The translations under genes and the position numbers were made by a program. 64,000 nt of DNA from Sinorhizobium saheli (GTDB lineage: Bacteria; Pseudomonadota; Alphaproteobacteria; Rhizobiales; Rhizobiaceae). Of the stretch, positions 1 to 10,071 are shown piece by piece (the first letter of the stretch is position 1; every line of letters starts with the position of its first letter). The notes under the pieces are model-generated. The model made no database searches, was not told the origin of the DNA, and saw only the letters and a program-made list of their open reading frames with translations. The stretch spans positions 31,663-95,662 of the forward strand of contig NZ_LNQB01000062.1 in NCBI RefSeq assembly GCF_001651875.1, in the 5' to 3' direction.

Positions 1-721
1 CCGTAGGATCACCGATGTCGAGCAATGGCGTTCCTGCCTCAACGACGCCTTCGCTGCGGCGCATGACATGCAGGACGACGCCGCTGACCGGCGCCGTCAC
101 GGCGACGCATTCGCACGCACCGCTGCGACTCCTGATCTCCTGGCGCGACAAGAGCCGCGACCGGGCTTGATGAAGCTCGTGCTCGCGCACTTTCAGACCA
201 GCTTCGGCCGTAGCGAGATTAGCTTGTGCGACGCTATAGGCACGCTCCGCATCTTCCAGGGAGCGCTGCGAGATCGTCCTGCGCTCGATCAGCATGCGGG
301 CGCGCGCGCGCTCTCCCTCGGCAAAGGTCAGGTCGGCCTTGGCCTTGTTGAGTTCGGCGGCGGCGAGATTATGCGCGGCCCGAGCTGCCTCGACCGCCGC
401 CTGCAGCTCCGCCTCCGTGCGCGCGTCGAGAAACGCGGGCGCAGCGGGCTCGATCTGCGCGAGCAAGGTTTCGCCGGCCTTGATGACGTCGCCGGGCTCG
501 GCGGTGATGCGTTGCAACTGACCACGCAACGGCGCGTGAAGTGTGTAGACGTCGCGCACCCGCGTCTCGCCCTCCTCGTCGATCGTCACGCGCAACGTTC
601 CGGTCTCAGCAACGGCGAGGTCGACCTGAAAAGGCTGCGGGCGCAGCGCATAGGCGACGCCGACCACGAGCAGGATCAGTAAGCTGCCCCAGATGGCCAA
701 TCTGCGCTTCGCGACGCTCAC
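1..721 (-). CDS. HlyD-family efflux membrane-fusion protein (partial, cut by window edge)
   Basis: This is the periplasmic adaptor that would link an inner-membrane ABC pump to an outer-membrane channel. The first 240 codons are visible and the C-terminus lies outside the window. An N-terminal membrane anchor (about residues 8-26) is followed by a biotinyl/lipoyl-like half (ITAEPGDVIKAGETLL), a long alanine/glutamate-rich coiled-coil hairpin (about 95-190) and the second lipoyl half (VTAPVSGVVLHV). I chose the GTG start at 721 because AAGGGAG lies just upstream inside the end of the permease gene and only 2 bases separate the permease stop from this GTG. It is the last visible gene of an ATPase-permease-adaptor operon. 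The family is clear; the substrate is unknown. Confidence 0.85.
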   Translation of the reverse strand, partial: MSVAKRRLAIWGSLLILLVVGVAYALRPQPFQVDLAVAETGTLRVTIDEEGETRVRDVYTLHAPLRGQLQRITAEPGDVIKAGETLLAQIEPAAPAFLDARTEAELQAAVEAARAAHNLAAAELNKAKADLTFAEGERARARMLIERRTISQRSLEDAERAYSVAQANLATAEAGLKVREHELHQARSRLLSRQEIRSRSGACECVAVTAPVSGVVLHVMRRSEGVVEAGTPLLDIGDPT

Positions 722-723
722 GG

Positions 724-3096
724 CTACTCCCTTGTCTTCAGCACGGCGATCAGATCCAGGCGATCGAGCCGCCGGCGCACGACTGCAGCGCAAATCAGCG
801 TGGCCGTCAGCGCGATCAGGCCTGCCTCGCCGTAGGTCGCATCCCGCAGCACCAGCGGCACGCGGTAGAGTTCCGTCTCGAAGGCACTCGTCATGTACCA
901 CGCGAGGCCGTAGCCGATCGCCGCGCCAAGCGGAATCGCAATCCAGGTGAGAATGCCGACTTCTCCGAGGAGAATGTAGGAGATCTCCCAGCGGCTGAAG
1001 CCGAGGACACGCAGTGTCGCGAGTTCGCGGGCCCGTTCAGAAAGCGCAATGCGGATCGAGTTATAAGTGACGCCGACGGAGAGCGTCACCGAGAAGGCGA
1101 CGAAGAAACCGATGAAAATGAAGATCGTCTCGCCCATGGTCTTGTAGAAGGTGTCGATTGCAGCCTGGCGGAAAAGAACGGAGGCGATGTTCGGGATGTC
1201 CTTCAGTCTCTTCAGTAGGTTCTCGCGGCTTCGGGCATCGACACGGATGTGCAGGCCGCTCACGACGCGGCCATCGTCGGCGATGCGATTGAGCGCGGCC
1301 ATGTCCATGTAGGCCGGCGTGCCGAGATAGGTTTCGAAAATCTGCGTCACCGGCAGGCTTACTCGGGCCTGGCGGTCTTCCAGGAGTTCGACGGCGACGG
1401 TGTCGCCGGCCCTGACGTTCAGAAGTTCGGCGAGCTTGCGCGAGATCATGACCCCGCCCGGAGGAACCTCAACGCGGCCGCGCTCGACGTCGAAGACGGG
1501 ACTGAGGACGGCGCCGGCCGGAACGCCGATGATTCCCTGACGCTCGACGATATGCCCGTGGCTGATGCGCGCCGATGCATGGCGATAAGGTTCCGCCGAC
1601 AGGACGCCAGGCAGATTCTCGAAGTCTGTCACTGTGTCGACGGGCTGCAGGTCGTTGAAGGCAATAGTAGCGTCCTGGTGCTGCCCACGCTCGAAAGCCG
1701 TTTCGGCGAGGGAGTCGATAGCGTCTACCCATTGCAGTGCCATGATCAAGACAGCCATAGACATTGCAAGTCCCAGGCTGGCGAGGAAAGCCCTGACTGG
1801 CCACCTGATGATGCGCCGTAAGATCATGCGCGACGGTTCGTCGAGCGCGCCGGCAAGAGCCGTTCGTGAAGCCCAGCTACGGCGATAGATCGGCGGGGAA
1901 GGTGGGAGCATTGCTTCCGCAGGCGGAAGGCTGACAGCGCGATGCACGGCGGCGAGGCTGCCGGCAAGCGCCGCACCGAGGCTGATCGCACCGGCGATGA
2001 CGAAGCCGGCAGGCCCTGGACGATAGAGCAGAAACGGAAAGCGATAGAACTTGGTGTAGAGTTCCGTATTCCAGTGGCCGAGCCAGGCACCGAGCAACGA
2101 TCCGATCAGGACGCCAATCGTGCCGATGACGAGCACCATCTTGGCGTAATGCCAGCCGATTGCCAGATTGCCGTAGCCAAAAGCCTTCAGGAGCCCGATC
2201 TCGCGGCGCTCCGTCTCGATCAGCCGTGCCATCACCATGTTGGTCAGGAACGCCGCGACTGCCAGGAAGATCGTCGGCATGATCCGGGACATATTCTTCT
2301 GCTGGGCGATTTCGCTTTCCAGAAACCAGTTCGAGGTCTGGTCGGCGCGATCATAGGCACCGATGCCGCCGAATGGAGCCAGGATGCCGTCGAGCCGCTG
2401 AATGACGTCCTTTTCGTCTGTGCCGGGCAGGAGGCTGAGGCTCACGCTGTTGAATGAGGCTTTAAGGTCGAATGCGGCGGCCAGCGCATCATGGCCCATC
2501 CACAGGATCCCGAAACGCTCGTCGTCCGGCATCAAGCCGCCGGGAGCGATCGCATAGACGAATTCAGGGCTAAGGGCGGTACCGACGACGTGCAACGTGC
2601 GTTTGCGCCCCCTCAAGACTGCTTCGAACGTGTCGCCGGGCTTCAAGCGGTGGGCTTCCGCGAAGGGCTCGCTTACGACCACCTCGTTCGGGCGCGTCGG
2701 GTCAATCAGGCGACCTCTCCGGATTACCAGCGCGTTCAGTAGCTCAGGGCCCCGCTCGGGCAGCGACAGCAATTGGGCAACGACCGGCTCGGCAAAGCCC
2801 GGCATGTCGAGAATAGCGCCTTCGACGATGCGCGTTTCGGCGAGGCGCACACCTGGGATTTCCGCGATGTCGCGGCCAAGATGTTCGGGCACACGCTTTG
2901 CCTGAGCAAACACATCAGCAAAGCGCGTCCTCTCGTAGTAGGCGGCGGTCGTTTCCTCGAGCGCCTCGATTGTCGTCAGCGCCATGATGAGCAGGGCGGT
3001 GCCGGAGGCGATCACCAGCGCGATGGCAAGAACCTGGGCCTTCAGCCTCCAGAGTTCACGAAGCAGCTTTCGATCGAGACTGCTCATCATGCTCAC
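724..3096 (-). CDS. FtsX/MacB-type ABC transporter permease
   Basis: The 790-residue protein has two FtsX-like units: an N-terminal membrane helix (about 22-42), a large periplasmic domain, three helices around 270-385, then a second helix-domain-three-helix set (about 435-790). This duplicated arrangement is typical of LolC/E- and DevC-like permeases, which work by mechanotransmission and do not form a classical import channel. The start overlaps the end of the ATPase gene by ATGA, and the adaptor follows after 2 bases, so the three genes form one translation-coupled operon. By analogy with MacAB it probably exports a peptide, lipid or antibiotic-like molecule; nothing in the sequence identifies the cargo. 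Confidence 0.88.
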   Translation of the reverse strand: MSMMSSLDRKLLRELWRLKAQVLAIALVIASGTALLIMALTTIEALEETTAAYYERTRFADVFAQAKRVPEHLGRDIAEIPGVRLAETRIVEGAILDMPGFAEPVVAQLLSLPERGPELLNALVIRRGRLIDPTRPNEVVVSEPFAEAHRLKPGDTFEAVLRGRKRTLHVVGTALSPEFVYAIAPGGLMPDDERFGILWMGHDALAAAFDLKASFNSVSLSLLPGTDEKDVIQRLDGILAPFGGIGAYDRADQTSNWFLESEIAQQKNMSRIMPTIFLAVAAFLTNMVMARLIETERREIGLLKAFGYGNLAIGWHYAKMVLVIGTIGVLIGSLLGAWLGHWNTELYTKFYRFPFLLYRPGPAGFVIAGAISLGAALAGSLAAVHRAVSLPPAEAMLPPSPPIYRRSWASRTALAGALDEPSRMILRRIIRWPVRAFLASLGLAMSMAVLIMALQWVDAIDSLAETAFERGQHQDATIAFNDLQPVDTVTDFENLPGVLSAEPYRHASARISHGHIVERQGIIGVPAGAVLSPVFDVERGRVEVPPGGVMISRKLAELLNVRAGDTVAVELLEDRQARVSLPVTQIFETYLGTPAYMDMAALNRIADDGRVVSGLHIRVDARSRENLLKRLKDIPNIASVLFRQAAIDTFYKTMGETIFIFIGFFVAFSVTLSVGVTYNSIRIALSERARELATLRVLGFSRWEISYILLGEVGILTWIAIPLGAAIGYGLAWYMTSAFETELYRVPLVLRDATYGEAGLIALTATLICAAVVRRRLDRLDLIAVLKTRE

Positions 3097-3812
3097 CAGG
3101 CGAGTTCGCCGGGGGCGCGCTGGACGGCGTTCTGCCGCATTTCGACGATGCGCCCATCGGCAAAGTAGAGCACGCGATTGGCGATCTCGGCAATAACGGC
3201 GTTGTGGGTGATGAGCGCCGTGGTTGTGCCAAGCTCGCGATTGATCTTGAGGATTGCCTCGAGCACCAGGATTCCCGTCTTGCTGTCGAGTGCGCCCGTT
3301 GGCTCGTCGCAGAGAAGCAGATCGGGGCGCTTGGCGATGGCGCGGGCGATGGCGACGCGCTGCTGTTCGCCACCGGAAAGTTGCGCCGGGAAATGATCGA
3401 GCCTGTCGCCGAGGCCGACGATCGAAAGTGCTTCAACCGGTGACATCGGATTTCTAGCGATCTCCGTCACCAGGGAGACGTTTTCGCGCGCGGTCAAGCT
3501 GGGGATCAGATTGTAGAATTGGAAAACGAAGCCAACATGATCTCGGCGGTAGAGGTTGAGGGCGCGTTCACTATCCATCCTGAGGGGCTGGCCGCGAAAC
3601 ATGACGGTGCCCCGCGTGGGTGTATCGAGTCCGCCCAATATATTGAGCAATGTCGATTTGCCGCTGCCGGATGGCCCCAGAAGAACCACCAGTTCGCTCT
3701 CACGAAACTCCACGTCCACCCCGCGCAGGGCGTGAACTTCTACCGCACCCATCCGATAAATCTTGGTGAGCTCGTGTGCCTCAAGGGCAATGGCCGATGC
3801 CTCGTTCTCCAC
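3093..3812 (-). CDS. MacB/LolD-type ABC transporter ATP-binding protein
   Basis: This is the ATPase partner of the FtsX-type permease. It shows Walker [10 protein letters not shown], the signature LSGGEQQR and Walker [12 protein letters not shown], with the order and spacing of the MacB/LolD group. I prefer the GTG start at 3812, giving 239 residues, because GAGGAG lies 6 bases upstream and the family is usually about 220-240 residues. The frame stays open upstream to 4034, but that extension resembles no part of the family. The stop overlaps the permease start (ATGA). Confidence 0.88.
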   Translation of the reverse strand: MENEASAIALEAHELTKIYRMGAVEVHALRGVDVEFRESELVVLLGPSGSGKSTLLNILGGLDTPTRGTVMFRGQPLRMDSERALNLYRRDHVGFVFQFYNLIPSLTARENVSLVTEIARNPMSPVEALSIVGLGDRLDHFPAQLSGGEQQRVAIARAIAKRPDLLLCDEPTGALDSKTGILVLEAILKINRELGTTTALITHNAVIAEIANRVLYFADGRIVEMRQNAVQRAPGELAW

Positions 3813-4074
3813 GACAAGCTCCTCGGAATGCCGACCCGCCGTTGTGCCGTTGTGTTGCTGTTCCTCGCTCAATCCAGTGGATTCCGAAATGCACCGCGAG
3901 ATCTCAGGAGCGTGAACTTTAACAGATCCTTTGCCATTCGGGGGTGACGTGGGCGCGCTGCGGCCGAGCTGCCTGGGAAACAGCCTCCGGTGCGCATCTC
4001 TAGTCAATCGCTGTGAGAAGCCTCCCGCCCGCAAAACGAGTCAAAACTATTGCGAACGGGGAAGGCGGGGATGG

Positions 4075-4602
4075 TCAAGCGGACTTGATCTGGATCTTGC
4101 GCTCGTTCTGCTGCGCTTCCTGGGTCTTCGGCAGGGTTACCGACAGAACGCCCTTCGAGAAATTTGCAACAATCTTTTCTGCATCGACTCCATCTGGCAT
4201 CCGGAACGTCCGCTGGAACGAGCCATAGCGGCGCTCAGAGTGGACATATTCCTTCTTCTTCTCCTCTTTCTCCTCCTGTTTCTCGCCTCGGATGGTCAGG
4301 ATCCCGTTGGAGATGGTGACCTCTATGTCCTTTTCTTCCATCCCCGGCAGTTCACAGGTGATCTCGTAGCTATTTTCTGTCTCCGCCAGATCAACGGCCG
4401 GCGCCACGTCCAGGTCTGACAGCCGCGGCACCCGACGCATGAGAGCGGAAGCCAACGGGCGATGCCACAGGTTTGGAGCGAAGTCGTCGAACAGCCGGTC
4501 GATTTCGGATCTGAGGCTCTCGAAGGGGGGCCACGACTCCGCACGACGCTCGACGCCTTTTTCTTCCGACTTGATGGGCAGTTTGGTTGCAGGTTCAGCC
4601 AT
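4075..4602 (-). CDS. Hsp20/alpha-crystallin family small heat-shock protein
   Basis: This 175-residue ATP-independent holdase binds unfolding proteins. The alpha-crystallin domain covers about residues 68-165, with the conserved ELPGMEEKDIEV stretch, a lysine/glutamate-rich loop (EKQEEKEEKKKEY), the FRMPDGVD strand and the GVLSVTLPK motif. The C-terminus ends KIQIKSA, which carries an I-x-I motif used for oligomer assembly. A strong Shine-Dalgarno sequence (GAAGGAGG) precedes the ATG. A FixK/FNR-type palindrome lies about 165 bases upstream of the start, suggesting induction under low oxygen, as known for some rhizobial hsp20 genes. Confidence 0.93.
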   Translation of the reverse strand: MAEPATKLPIKSEEKGVERRAESWPPFESLRSEIDRLFDDFAPNLWHRPLASALMRRVPRLSDLDVAPAVDLAETENSYEITCELPGMEEKDIEVTISNGILTIRGEKQEEKEEKKKEYVHSERRYGSFQRTFRMPDGVDAEKIVANFSKGVLSVTLPKTQEAQQNERKIQIKSA

Positions 4603-5030
4603 GGCTGGTTTCCTCCTTCAAAGCGGTGGCTCCAGGCTCGTCTCACCGCTGGTTGCTCGATGGGCGCGGCCGCAAGCCAGTCTGGCCGACTTCTCCCGGC
4701 GCTTCTCCGCCGGTCGCCACCCCAGATGAGATCATTAAACCGCTGTGCTGCGGCAGCCTCATTGATCGGCGTCAAAGACCGGGGTGATCTGTAGAAGCCG
4801 GAAGCACCGAGGTTTCCGGCCTTCCTCATTCTTTCCCAGTCAGCACAACACTCGAAAGCCGCCTCGGCCCTATCTGGATGGGTGATTTGCCGGGCCCATG
4901 TTGACGTCATTCCTTAAAACCTGATCGTGGGGCATCGCCAAATCCGTGTCGACGATCTGCTGAATGTCGGTAGTCCAACCAGAGGAGAGCCGCGACATCA
5001 GGCATGTTGTGGCTCATACGCGCTGTCGAT
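4603..5030. other. Intergenic region without a supported gene
   Basis: This 428-base stretch lies between hsp20 and the 3' end of the frameshifted SRPBCC gene. It holds the hsp20 leader and a FixK-type palindrome at 4762-4775. The short open frames here have no recognisable protein character. I see no RNA gene. Confidence 0.6.
4762..4775. promoter_or_regulatory. FixK/FNR-type binding site upstream of hsp20
   Basis: The sequence TTGATCGGCGTCAA fits the rhizobial FixK/FNR pattern TTGAY-N4-RTCAA with both half-sites intact. It is centred about 166 bases upstream of the hsp20 start, implying a leader of roughly 120 bases if it acts at the usual -41.5 position. No gene starts to its right, so hsp20 is the likely target. 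Function is inferred from the motif and from a second such site in the window. Confidence 0.6.
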
Positions 5031-5530
5031 CTATGAGCGCACGCTGCCTGCAAAAGCGTCCGCTGCGTCCTTGGCCATCCGGTTTACGCTCCAGCGTGCG
5101 TATATCGAGCCAAGCAGCGGGCCGAGAAACTTTGCCGCAAACGTCGCCGGATAATCATAGTCGATGAACACCCGGAGCCGCGAGGCTTTGCCCAGAGTGC
5201 TGATCTCGAATCCCATCCGGTAGGCACCGATGACGCGGAGGTTCGGGCGGCCCCGCGTCTCCCATACCTTGCGACGGGGTGGCTGCCGCTCGATTATCAC
5301 TTCTTCGATCGAAAGCACGAGACCAAGTATGGTGCCCCGCATCTTGATAACGGAGCCGACAGCATGGCCTTTGCCGTCGTCGAACTCGTACGAGATGCTC
5401 CCGCCGAGCATCATTATCGAAGGCTTCTGCATGTGCGAGCCGAGACTCGCCGGGTCATCGAGATGGTCAAAAGGACTTCCGCGGGCGTCCCGACATCGAC
5501 AATGGCCTGTGCCGCGTATCCGTAAGTCAT
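5031..5530 (-). pseudogene. SRPBCC (polyketide cyclase/START-like) protein, frameshifted
   Basis: The N-terminus ([20 protein letters not shown]) is encoded from the ATG at 5530, which overlaps the stop of the DUF2933 gene by ATGA. The rest (FDHLDDPASLGSHM onward, to GSVRS) lies in another frame. The switch falls at a run of four A (5469-5472; T on the coding strand); one extra base would restore a single protein of about 165 residues. The downstream part has SRPBCC character: a ligand-pocket beta sheet and a C-terminal helix. The gene follows a copper ATPase and DUF2933 in an apparent operon. A sequencing error in the homopolymer is as likely as true decay. Confidence 0.7.
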
Positions 5531-5736
5531 GTGAGACCGCCCGTCTTCGCCCCGTGTTCCCCAGCGCCATGGCGATGTCCGCCGTGGCCATGGAAGAGGT
5601 GCATCAGCGGGCAGGCAAGCAGCAGCAGGTAGGGTGCGAGGCCCAATGCGTGTTGCCAGTGCTCGCGAAGAACGAAGAATGCGGCGATCACAGCGAGCGA
5701 GGCGGCGAACAGTATCCATCTGCGGTCTAAGGTCAT
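5527..5736 (-). CDS. DUF2933-like small membrane protein
   Basis: This 69-residue protein has two hydrophobic segments (about residues 7-20 and 30-46) and a histidine/glycine-rich tail ([13 protein letters not shown]). That layout matches the DUF2933 family often found beside heavy-metal P-type ATPases. Its start overlaps the ATPase stop and its stop overlaps the SRPBCC start, so translation is coupled. The histidine-rich tail may bind copper or another metal; that role is inferred only. Confidence 0.75.
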   Translation of the reverse strand: MTLDRRWILFAASLAVIAAFFVLREHWQHALGLAPYLLLLACPLMHLFHGHGGHRHGAGEHGAKTGGLT

Positions 5737-7934
5737 ATCCGAGCACTCCTCAATCTGAGCGAATTGCCGATCACGCTGACCGACGAGAGCGCCATGGCGG
5801 CGGCTGCGATGATCGGCGACAGCAGAAGGCCGAGGGCGGGGTAGAGCACGCCAGCCGCAACCGGGACGCCAGCGGCGTTGTAGATGAAGGCGAAGAACAG
5901 GTTCTGCCGGATGTTCCGCATCGTCGCGTGGCTGAGCTGCCGCGCCCGTACAATGCCTTGCAGGTCCCCCTTGAGCAGCGTCACACCCGCGCTCTCGATG
6001 GCCACATCCGTCCCAGTTCCCATCGCAATGCCGACGTCGGCGGCGGCGAGCGCCGGGGCATCGTTGACACCGTCGCCCGCCATGGCGACGATCCTGCCTT
6101 CGTTACGCAGACGGGCGACGATCTCGCTTTTATGCTCTGGCAGGATTTCCGCCTCGACCTCAGTGATGCCAAGCTTGCGAGCGACGGCATTGGCTGTGGT
6201 CTTGTTATCCCCGGTGAGCATCACAACGCGCACGCCGTCCTTAAGCAGTGCCTCGACGGCGGCGGGTGTCGTCCCCTTGATCGGGTCGGAGATCGCAAAC
6301 AATCCGCTTAAACGACCATCAATGGCGGCGAAGATGACGGTCGCTCCTTCGCCGCGCAGCTCCTCCGCCTTTTGCGAAAGGGCAGAGACGTCCACCCCTT
6401 CCTCGGACATGATCCGGTGGCTGCCGATAATCAGCCTGCGGCCTTCCACATTACCCGTCACCCCCTTGCCAACCGGGCTGTCGAAGTCTTCCGCCTTTCC
6501 GAGTGCCATCCCGCGCTCGTTGGCGGCCTCGACGGTTGCCGCCGCAAGTGGATGCTCGCTCGACCGCTCCAGCGTGGCTGCTAGTCGCAGCAGCTCATCC
6601 TCGGATATCCCGCTTACGGCCACGACTGATGTAACCTTCGGTCTGCCCTCGGTCAGGGTGCCCGTCTTGTCGACGACGAGCGTGTCGACCTTTTCGAAGC
6701 GTTCGAGCGCCTCGGCGTTCTTGATCAACACACCGACACTTGCACCCTTGCCGACGCCGACCATGATCGACATCGGCGTGGCGAGGCCGAGCGCACAGGG
6801 GCAGGCGATGATCAGCACCGCCACTGCGGCGACCAGCCCATGGGTGAAGCGGGGTTCCGGCCCGACAGCCATCCAGGTGGCGAAGGCGATAATAGCGATC
6901 AGAATGACAGCAGGAACGAACCAGCCAGAGACTTCGTCGGCCAGGCGTTGGATGGGAGCGCGAGACCGTTGGGCCTCGGCGACCATGCGGACGATCTGCG
7001 ACAGCATGGTGTCGCGGCCGACCTTGCCCGCTTCCATGACGAAGCCGCCCGTCTTGTTCATCGTGCCACCGATCAGCTTCGCGCCAACCTCCTTGGTGAC
7101 CGGCATCGACTCTCCGGTGATCATCGATTCATCGACCGAACTGCGGCCCTCCAGGAGTGCCCCGTCAACGGGGACCTTCTCACCGGGACGGACGCGCAGC
7201 CGGTCACCGACCACGACGGCTTCGAGCGGCACGTCCTCGTCGCTGCCATCGCCGCGGATGCGGCGGGCGGTTTTTGGCGCAAGGTCGAGCAGTGCGCGGA
7301 TCGCGCCGCCCGTTTGCTCACGCGCCTGCAGCTCCAGAACCTGTCCGAGCAGGACGAGAACGGTGATGACGGCGGCCGCCTCGAAGTAGATCGCAACCGA
7401 ACCTTCCTCGGCACGGAACGTCGCCGGAAACAGACCGGGGAAGACGGTGGCGACCACGCTGTAAACCCAGGCCACGCCCGTGCCCATGGCGATCAGGGTG
7501 AACATGTTCAGGTGTCGGGTGACGAGGGACCGCCAAGCCCGCTCGAAGAAGGGAGCACCTCCCCAAAGCACGACAGGCGTTGCAAAGACGAGTTGCAGCC
7601 AGTTCGAAGTCTGGGGGCTGACCATCATATGCAGATCGAAAAGGTGGCCTCCCATTTCCAGGATCAGGACGGGAATGGTGAGCGTCAGTCCGATCCAGAA
7701 CCGCCGCCGCATTTCGACAAGTTCCGGACTGGGACCCGTTTCGGCGGTGACTACTTCGGGTTCGAGGGCCATACCGCAGATTGGGCAGTTGCCGGGACCG
7801 ATCTGACGCACCTGGGGATGCATCGGGCAGGTGTAGATCACGCCTTCCGTCAGCGCGACACGCGAACCCTCCGCTTGAGCGGTCGGGACGTGCTCATTTG
7901 TCCGACTGTGACGATGGCTCGGATCAATACCCAT
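5733..7934 (-). CDS. Copper-translocating P1B-type ATPase
   Basis: This 733-residue inner-membrane pump would export Cu(I) or Ag(I). In place of the usual ferredoxin-like CxxC domain, the N-terminus has a short metal-binding segment with CPMHPQ (36-41) and CPICGM (50-55). Eight membrane helices surround the conserved elements: phosphatase motif TGES, transmembrane CPC ([11 protein letters not shown]), phosphorylation site DKTGT, nucleotide-binding SEHPL and hinge [10 protein letters not shown]. The late helices carry YN and [12 protein letters not shown], the signature of the copper (P1B-1) subgroup. It leads an operon with DUF2933 and SRPBCC genes, divergent from the CBS-BON gene. The exact start is uncertain because the first 30 residues are weakly conserved. 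Confidence 0.92.
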   Translation of the reverse strand: MGIDPSHRHSRTNEHVPTAQAEGSRVALTEGVIYTCPMHPQVRQIGPGNCPICGMALEPEVVTAETGPSPELVEMRRRFWIGLTLTIPVLILEMGGHLFDLHMMVSPQTSNWLQLVFATPVVLWGGAPFFERAWRSLVTRHLNMFTLIAMGTGVAWVYSVVATVFPGLFPATFRAEEGSVAIYFEAAAVITVLVLLGQVLELQAREQTGGAIRALLDLAPKTARRIRGDGSDEDVPLEAVVVGDRLRVRPGEKVPVDGALLEGRSSVDESMITGESMPVTKEVGAKLIGGTMNKTGGFVMEAGKVGRDTMLSQIVRMVAEAQRSRAPIQRLADEVSGWFVPAVILIAIIAFATWMAVGPEPRFTHGLVAAVAVLIIACPCALGLATPMSIMVGVGKGASVGVLIKNAEALERFEKVDTLVVDKTGTLTEGRPKVTSVVAVSGISEDELLRLAATLERSSEHPLAAATVEAANERGMALGKAEDFDSPVGKGVTGNVEGRRLIIGSHRIMSEEGVDVSALSQKAEELRGEGATVIFAAIDGRLSGLFAISDPIKGTTPAAVEALLKDGVRVVMLTGDNKTTANAVARKLGITEVEAEILPEHKSEIVARLRNEGRIVAMAGDGVNDAPALAAADVGIAMGTGTDVAIESAGVTLLKGDLQGIVRARQLSHATMRNIRQNLFFAFIYNAAGVPVAAGVLYPALGLLLSPIIAAAAMALSSVSVIGNSLRLRSARI

Positions 7935-7967
7935 CCCGGCATGGTATTCATTTCAGCAGTCAATTGT

Positions 7968-7981
7968 TTGACCAACATCAA
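7968..7981. promoter_or_regulatory. FixK/FNR-type binding site in divergent promoter
   Basis: TTGACCAACATCAA fits TTGAY-N4-RTCAA. The centre is about 61 bases upstream of the CBS-BON ATG, so a class II promoter would give a leader of about 20 bases containing GGAGG. It is about 40 bases from the ATPase start, probably too close to drive that gene unless its true start is further in. The likely target is the CBS-ackA-xfp direction. Confidence 0.6.
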
Positions 7982-8035
7982 TCTCCTGCTCCACGGTTCC
8001 GCGTATGCTGCGGGCTCTAATCGGAGGGCAGTAGG

Positions 8036-8692
8036 ATGCTGGCCAGAGATGCTATGAACAGAAAGGTGCTGTCGATCAGCCCCGATCACAGCGTAAGTCA
8101 CGCAGCGCGCACGATGCTCGAGGCCGGAATAAGCGGCCTGCCTGTATGCGACGACCAGGGTAGGCTCATTGGCATATTGTCGGAGGGCGACTTGTTGCGG
8201 CGTGCGGAGCTGGGGCTGGTTGCGTGGGACGGCACTGGGCGCGCCGGAGCGAAGCCGGAAGCGTTCATCAAGGGGCATAGCTGGCGTGTGGGCGACGTGA
8301 TGACGCAGCCTGTTGTCACGGTTGATGAAGATGTGCCCCTCGGCCGCGTCGCTGAACTCATGGCTGCCAAAAGGATCAAGCGAATTCCGGTCATGCGAGG
8401 GGAAGAGATGGTGGGCATCATCACGCGCCGCGATGTCCTTCGCACCATTGCCGCCTCTGGGCCTGATGTTATCGCTGTCGGTAATGAGGCGGTGCGGCGG
8501 GCGGTCCTGTCGCGGCTTTGTTCCGACCTCGGCCTCGACAGGGGGGCGATAGACGTGACGATCGAGAACGGAAACGTCAGTTTGTGGGGAGTGGTCGAAA
8601 GCGAGGTATTGCGGGAAGCGGCCCGCGTCGCTGCCGAAACGATCAGCGGTGCCGGCGGCGTGCGGAACAGGCTGCGAATTGTTGCGAACTGA
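8036..8692 (+). CDS. CBS-pair and BON domain protein
   Basis: The 218-residue protein has two CBS domains (about residues 7-60 and 92-145), which usually sense adenine nucleotides, followed by a BON domain (about 150-215) often linked to membrane or ligand binding. Conserved CBS features include DAMNRKVLSISPD, GLPVCDDQGRLIGILSEGD and the second DVMTQPVVTVDED. GGAGG precedes the ATG. It sits between a copper ATPase and the acetate kinase-phosphoketolase pair, behind a FixK-type site. It may tune a stress or energy response, but no partner is evident. Confidence 0.88.
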   Translation: MLARDAMNRKVLSISPDHSVSHAARTMLEAGISGLPVCDDQGRLIGILSEGDLLRRAELGLVAWDGTGRAGAKPEAFIKGHSWRVGDVMTQPVVTVDEDVPLGRVAELMAAKRIKRIPVMRGEEMVGIITRRDVLRTIAASGPDVIAVGNEAVRRAVLSRLCSDLGLDRGAIDVTIENGNVSLWGVVESEVLREAARVAAETISGAGGVRNRLRIVAN

Positions 8693-8874
8693 GCGCCCTT
8701 CCATGCGATGCCGGGTCCCGAATTAGATTATGTCCGAGGGCACTTCTGTCGAGTCTGCACGATATCGCTGAAGCGGACCGTTGCACTCCGCCCGTACATT
8801 GTCGGGGATCATATTCGATCGCCGCCCGTTGTGCTTCCGGATGTCTCCATCGTCTGGACGAAGGACGGAAGGAA

Positions 8875-10071
8875 ATGCAGAACGGTCGTCTCATTCTGAT
8901 TTTGAACGGCGGCTCCTCCAGCCTGAAGTTTGCCGTTTGCGAAAGTGCGGGTTGTGGATCTTGGATCTTGCGCGGCCGGTTCGAGCGCATAGGCACGTCA
9001 GGCACGCTCTTCGTCGTGACGGAAGGCCGGACGGAGACTTGCCACGACGCCGGATCGATCAATCATGGTACCGCTACAAGCTTCCTGCTTGGCTGGCTGG
9101 AGAAACGTCTTGGGCTCCTATCGATTGCGGCGGTGGGCCACCGCGTTGTGCATGGCGGGATGAAATATCAGGCACCTGACGAGATCGATGATGCCATGAT
9201 CGCCGAACTTCGTCGGCTGCGGCCTTTTGCACCCGAACATCTACCGACGGAACTCGACATCATCTCCGCATGTACCGAGCGCCTTGAGGGCGTTCTCCAG
9301 GTCGCCTGTTTCGATACCGCCTTCCACCGGGACATGCCGGCCGTCGCGCGAATGCTTCCAATTCCAAGACGGTTCAATGCGGAAGGGGTAGTGCGATACG
9401 GCTTCCACGGCATCTCCTACACACACATTCTGGAAAGTGTACGCCGTGACGCCCCGGAACGGGCGACAACGGGCCGCTTGATTTTCGCCCATCTCGGAAA
9501 CGGGGCGAGCCTCGCCGCGGTCAAGGACGGCAAAAGCATCGATACGACGATGGGGTTCACGCCGGCGGCGGGCATTCCGATGAGCACGCGGTCCGGCGAT
9601 CTTGACCCCGGCATCTTTCTCTACCTCGTCAGGAACTCAGGCGTCGACGCGGATAGTTTCGACCGAATGATGAATCATCGGGCGGGACTTCTTGGCGTCT
9701 CGGAAACCAGTGGCGACCTGCGCGATCTTCTCGACCGCGAGGAAAGCGATGGCAGGGCAGCCGAGGCAGTGGGCCTCTTTTGCTACAGCGTCAAGAAGCA
9801 GATTGGCGCCTATGCGGCTGCGTTGGGAGGACTCGATGTCCTGGTTTTCACCGGAGGTATCGGACAGCATTCCCCAGTGATCCGCCAACGGATCTGCGAC
9901 GGCCTTGGGTTTCTAGGCATCGAGCTCGACCCGACACGCAATGCCTCCGCCAAGCCCGTCATTTCTGCTGCCGGCGCAGACGTCGAGGTTCGCGTGATCG
10001 CCGCCGACGAGGAAGCCGTCATTGCAGCAGCAGTCAAAGATATCCTCACCAGAAAGGAGCCTTCCCGATGA
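8875..10071 (+). CDS. ackA: Acetate kinase
   Basis: It catalyses acetyl-phosphate + ADP to acetate + ATP. The 398-residue protein matches the family length and shows [10 protein letters not shown] at the N-terminus, GHRVVHGG, the catalytic aspartate in [14 protein letters not shown], the nucleotide loop HLGNGASL, the arginine-bearing [10 protein letters not shown] and [10 protein letters not shown]. The ATG at 8875 is preferred because LNGGSSS must lie near the start; the frame is open further upstream but encodes nothing related. The stop overlaps the phosphoketolase ATG (ATGA), so acetyl-phosphate made by the phosphoketolase can be used directly for ATP synthesis. Confidence 0.95.
   Translation: MQNGRLILILNGGSSSLKFAVCESAGCGSWILRGRFERIGTSGTLFVVTEGRTETCHDAGSINHGTATSFLLGWLEKRLGLLSIAAVGHRVVHGGMKYQAPDEIDDAMIAELRRLRPFAPEHLPTELDIISACTERLEGVLQVACFDTAFHRDMPAVARMLPIPRRFNAEGVVRYGFHGISYTHILESVRRDAPERATTGRLIFAHLGNGASLAAVKDGKSIDTTMGFTPAAGIPMSTRSGDLDPGIFLYLVRNSGVDADSFDRMMNHRAGLLGVSETSGDLRDLLDREESDGRAAEAVGLFCYSVKKQIGAYAAALGGLDVLVFTGGIGQHSPVIRQRICDGLGFLGIELDPTRNASAKPVISAAGADVEVRVIAADEEAVIAAAVKDILTRKEPSR

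Noticed and set aside
5460..5480. Programmed frameshift in the SRPBCC gene
   Set aside because: Only four identical bases and no obvious slippery heptamer or stimulatory structure; no reason for two products from this family.
5884..7389. 501-codon plus-strand open frame
   Set aside because: It is fully antisense to the copper ATPase, is serine/proline/threonine-rich and has no family features; GC-rich codon bias creates such antisense frames.
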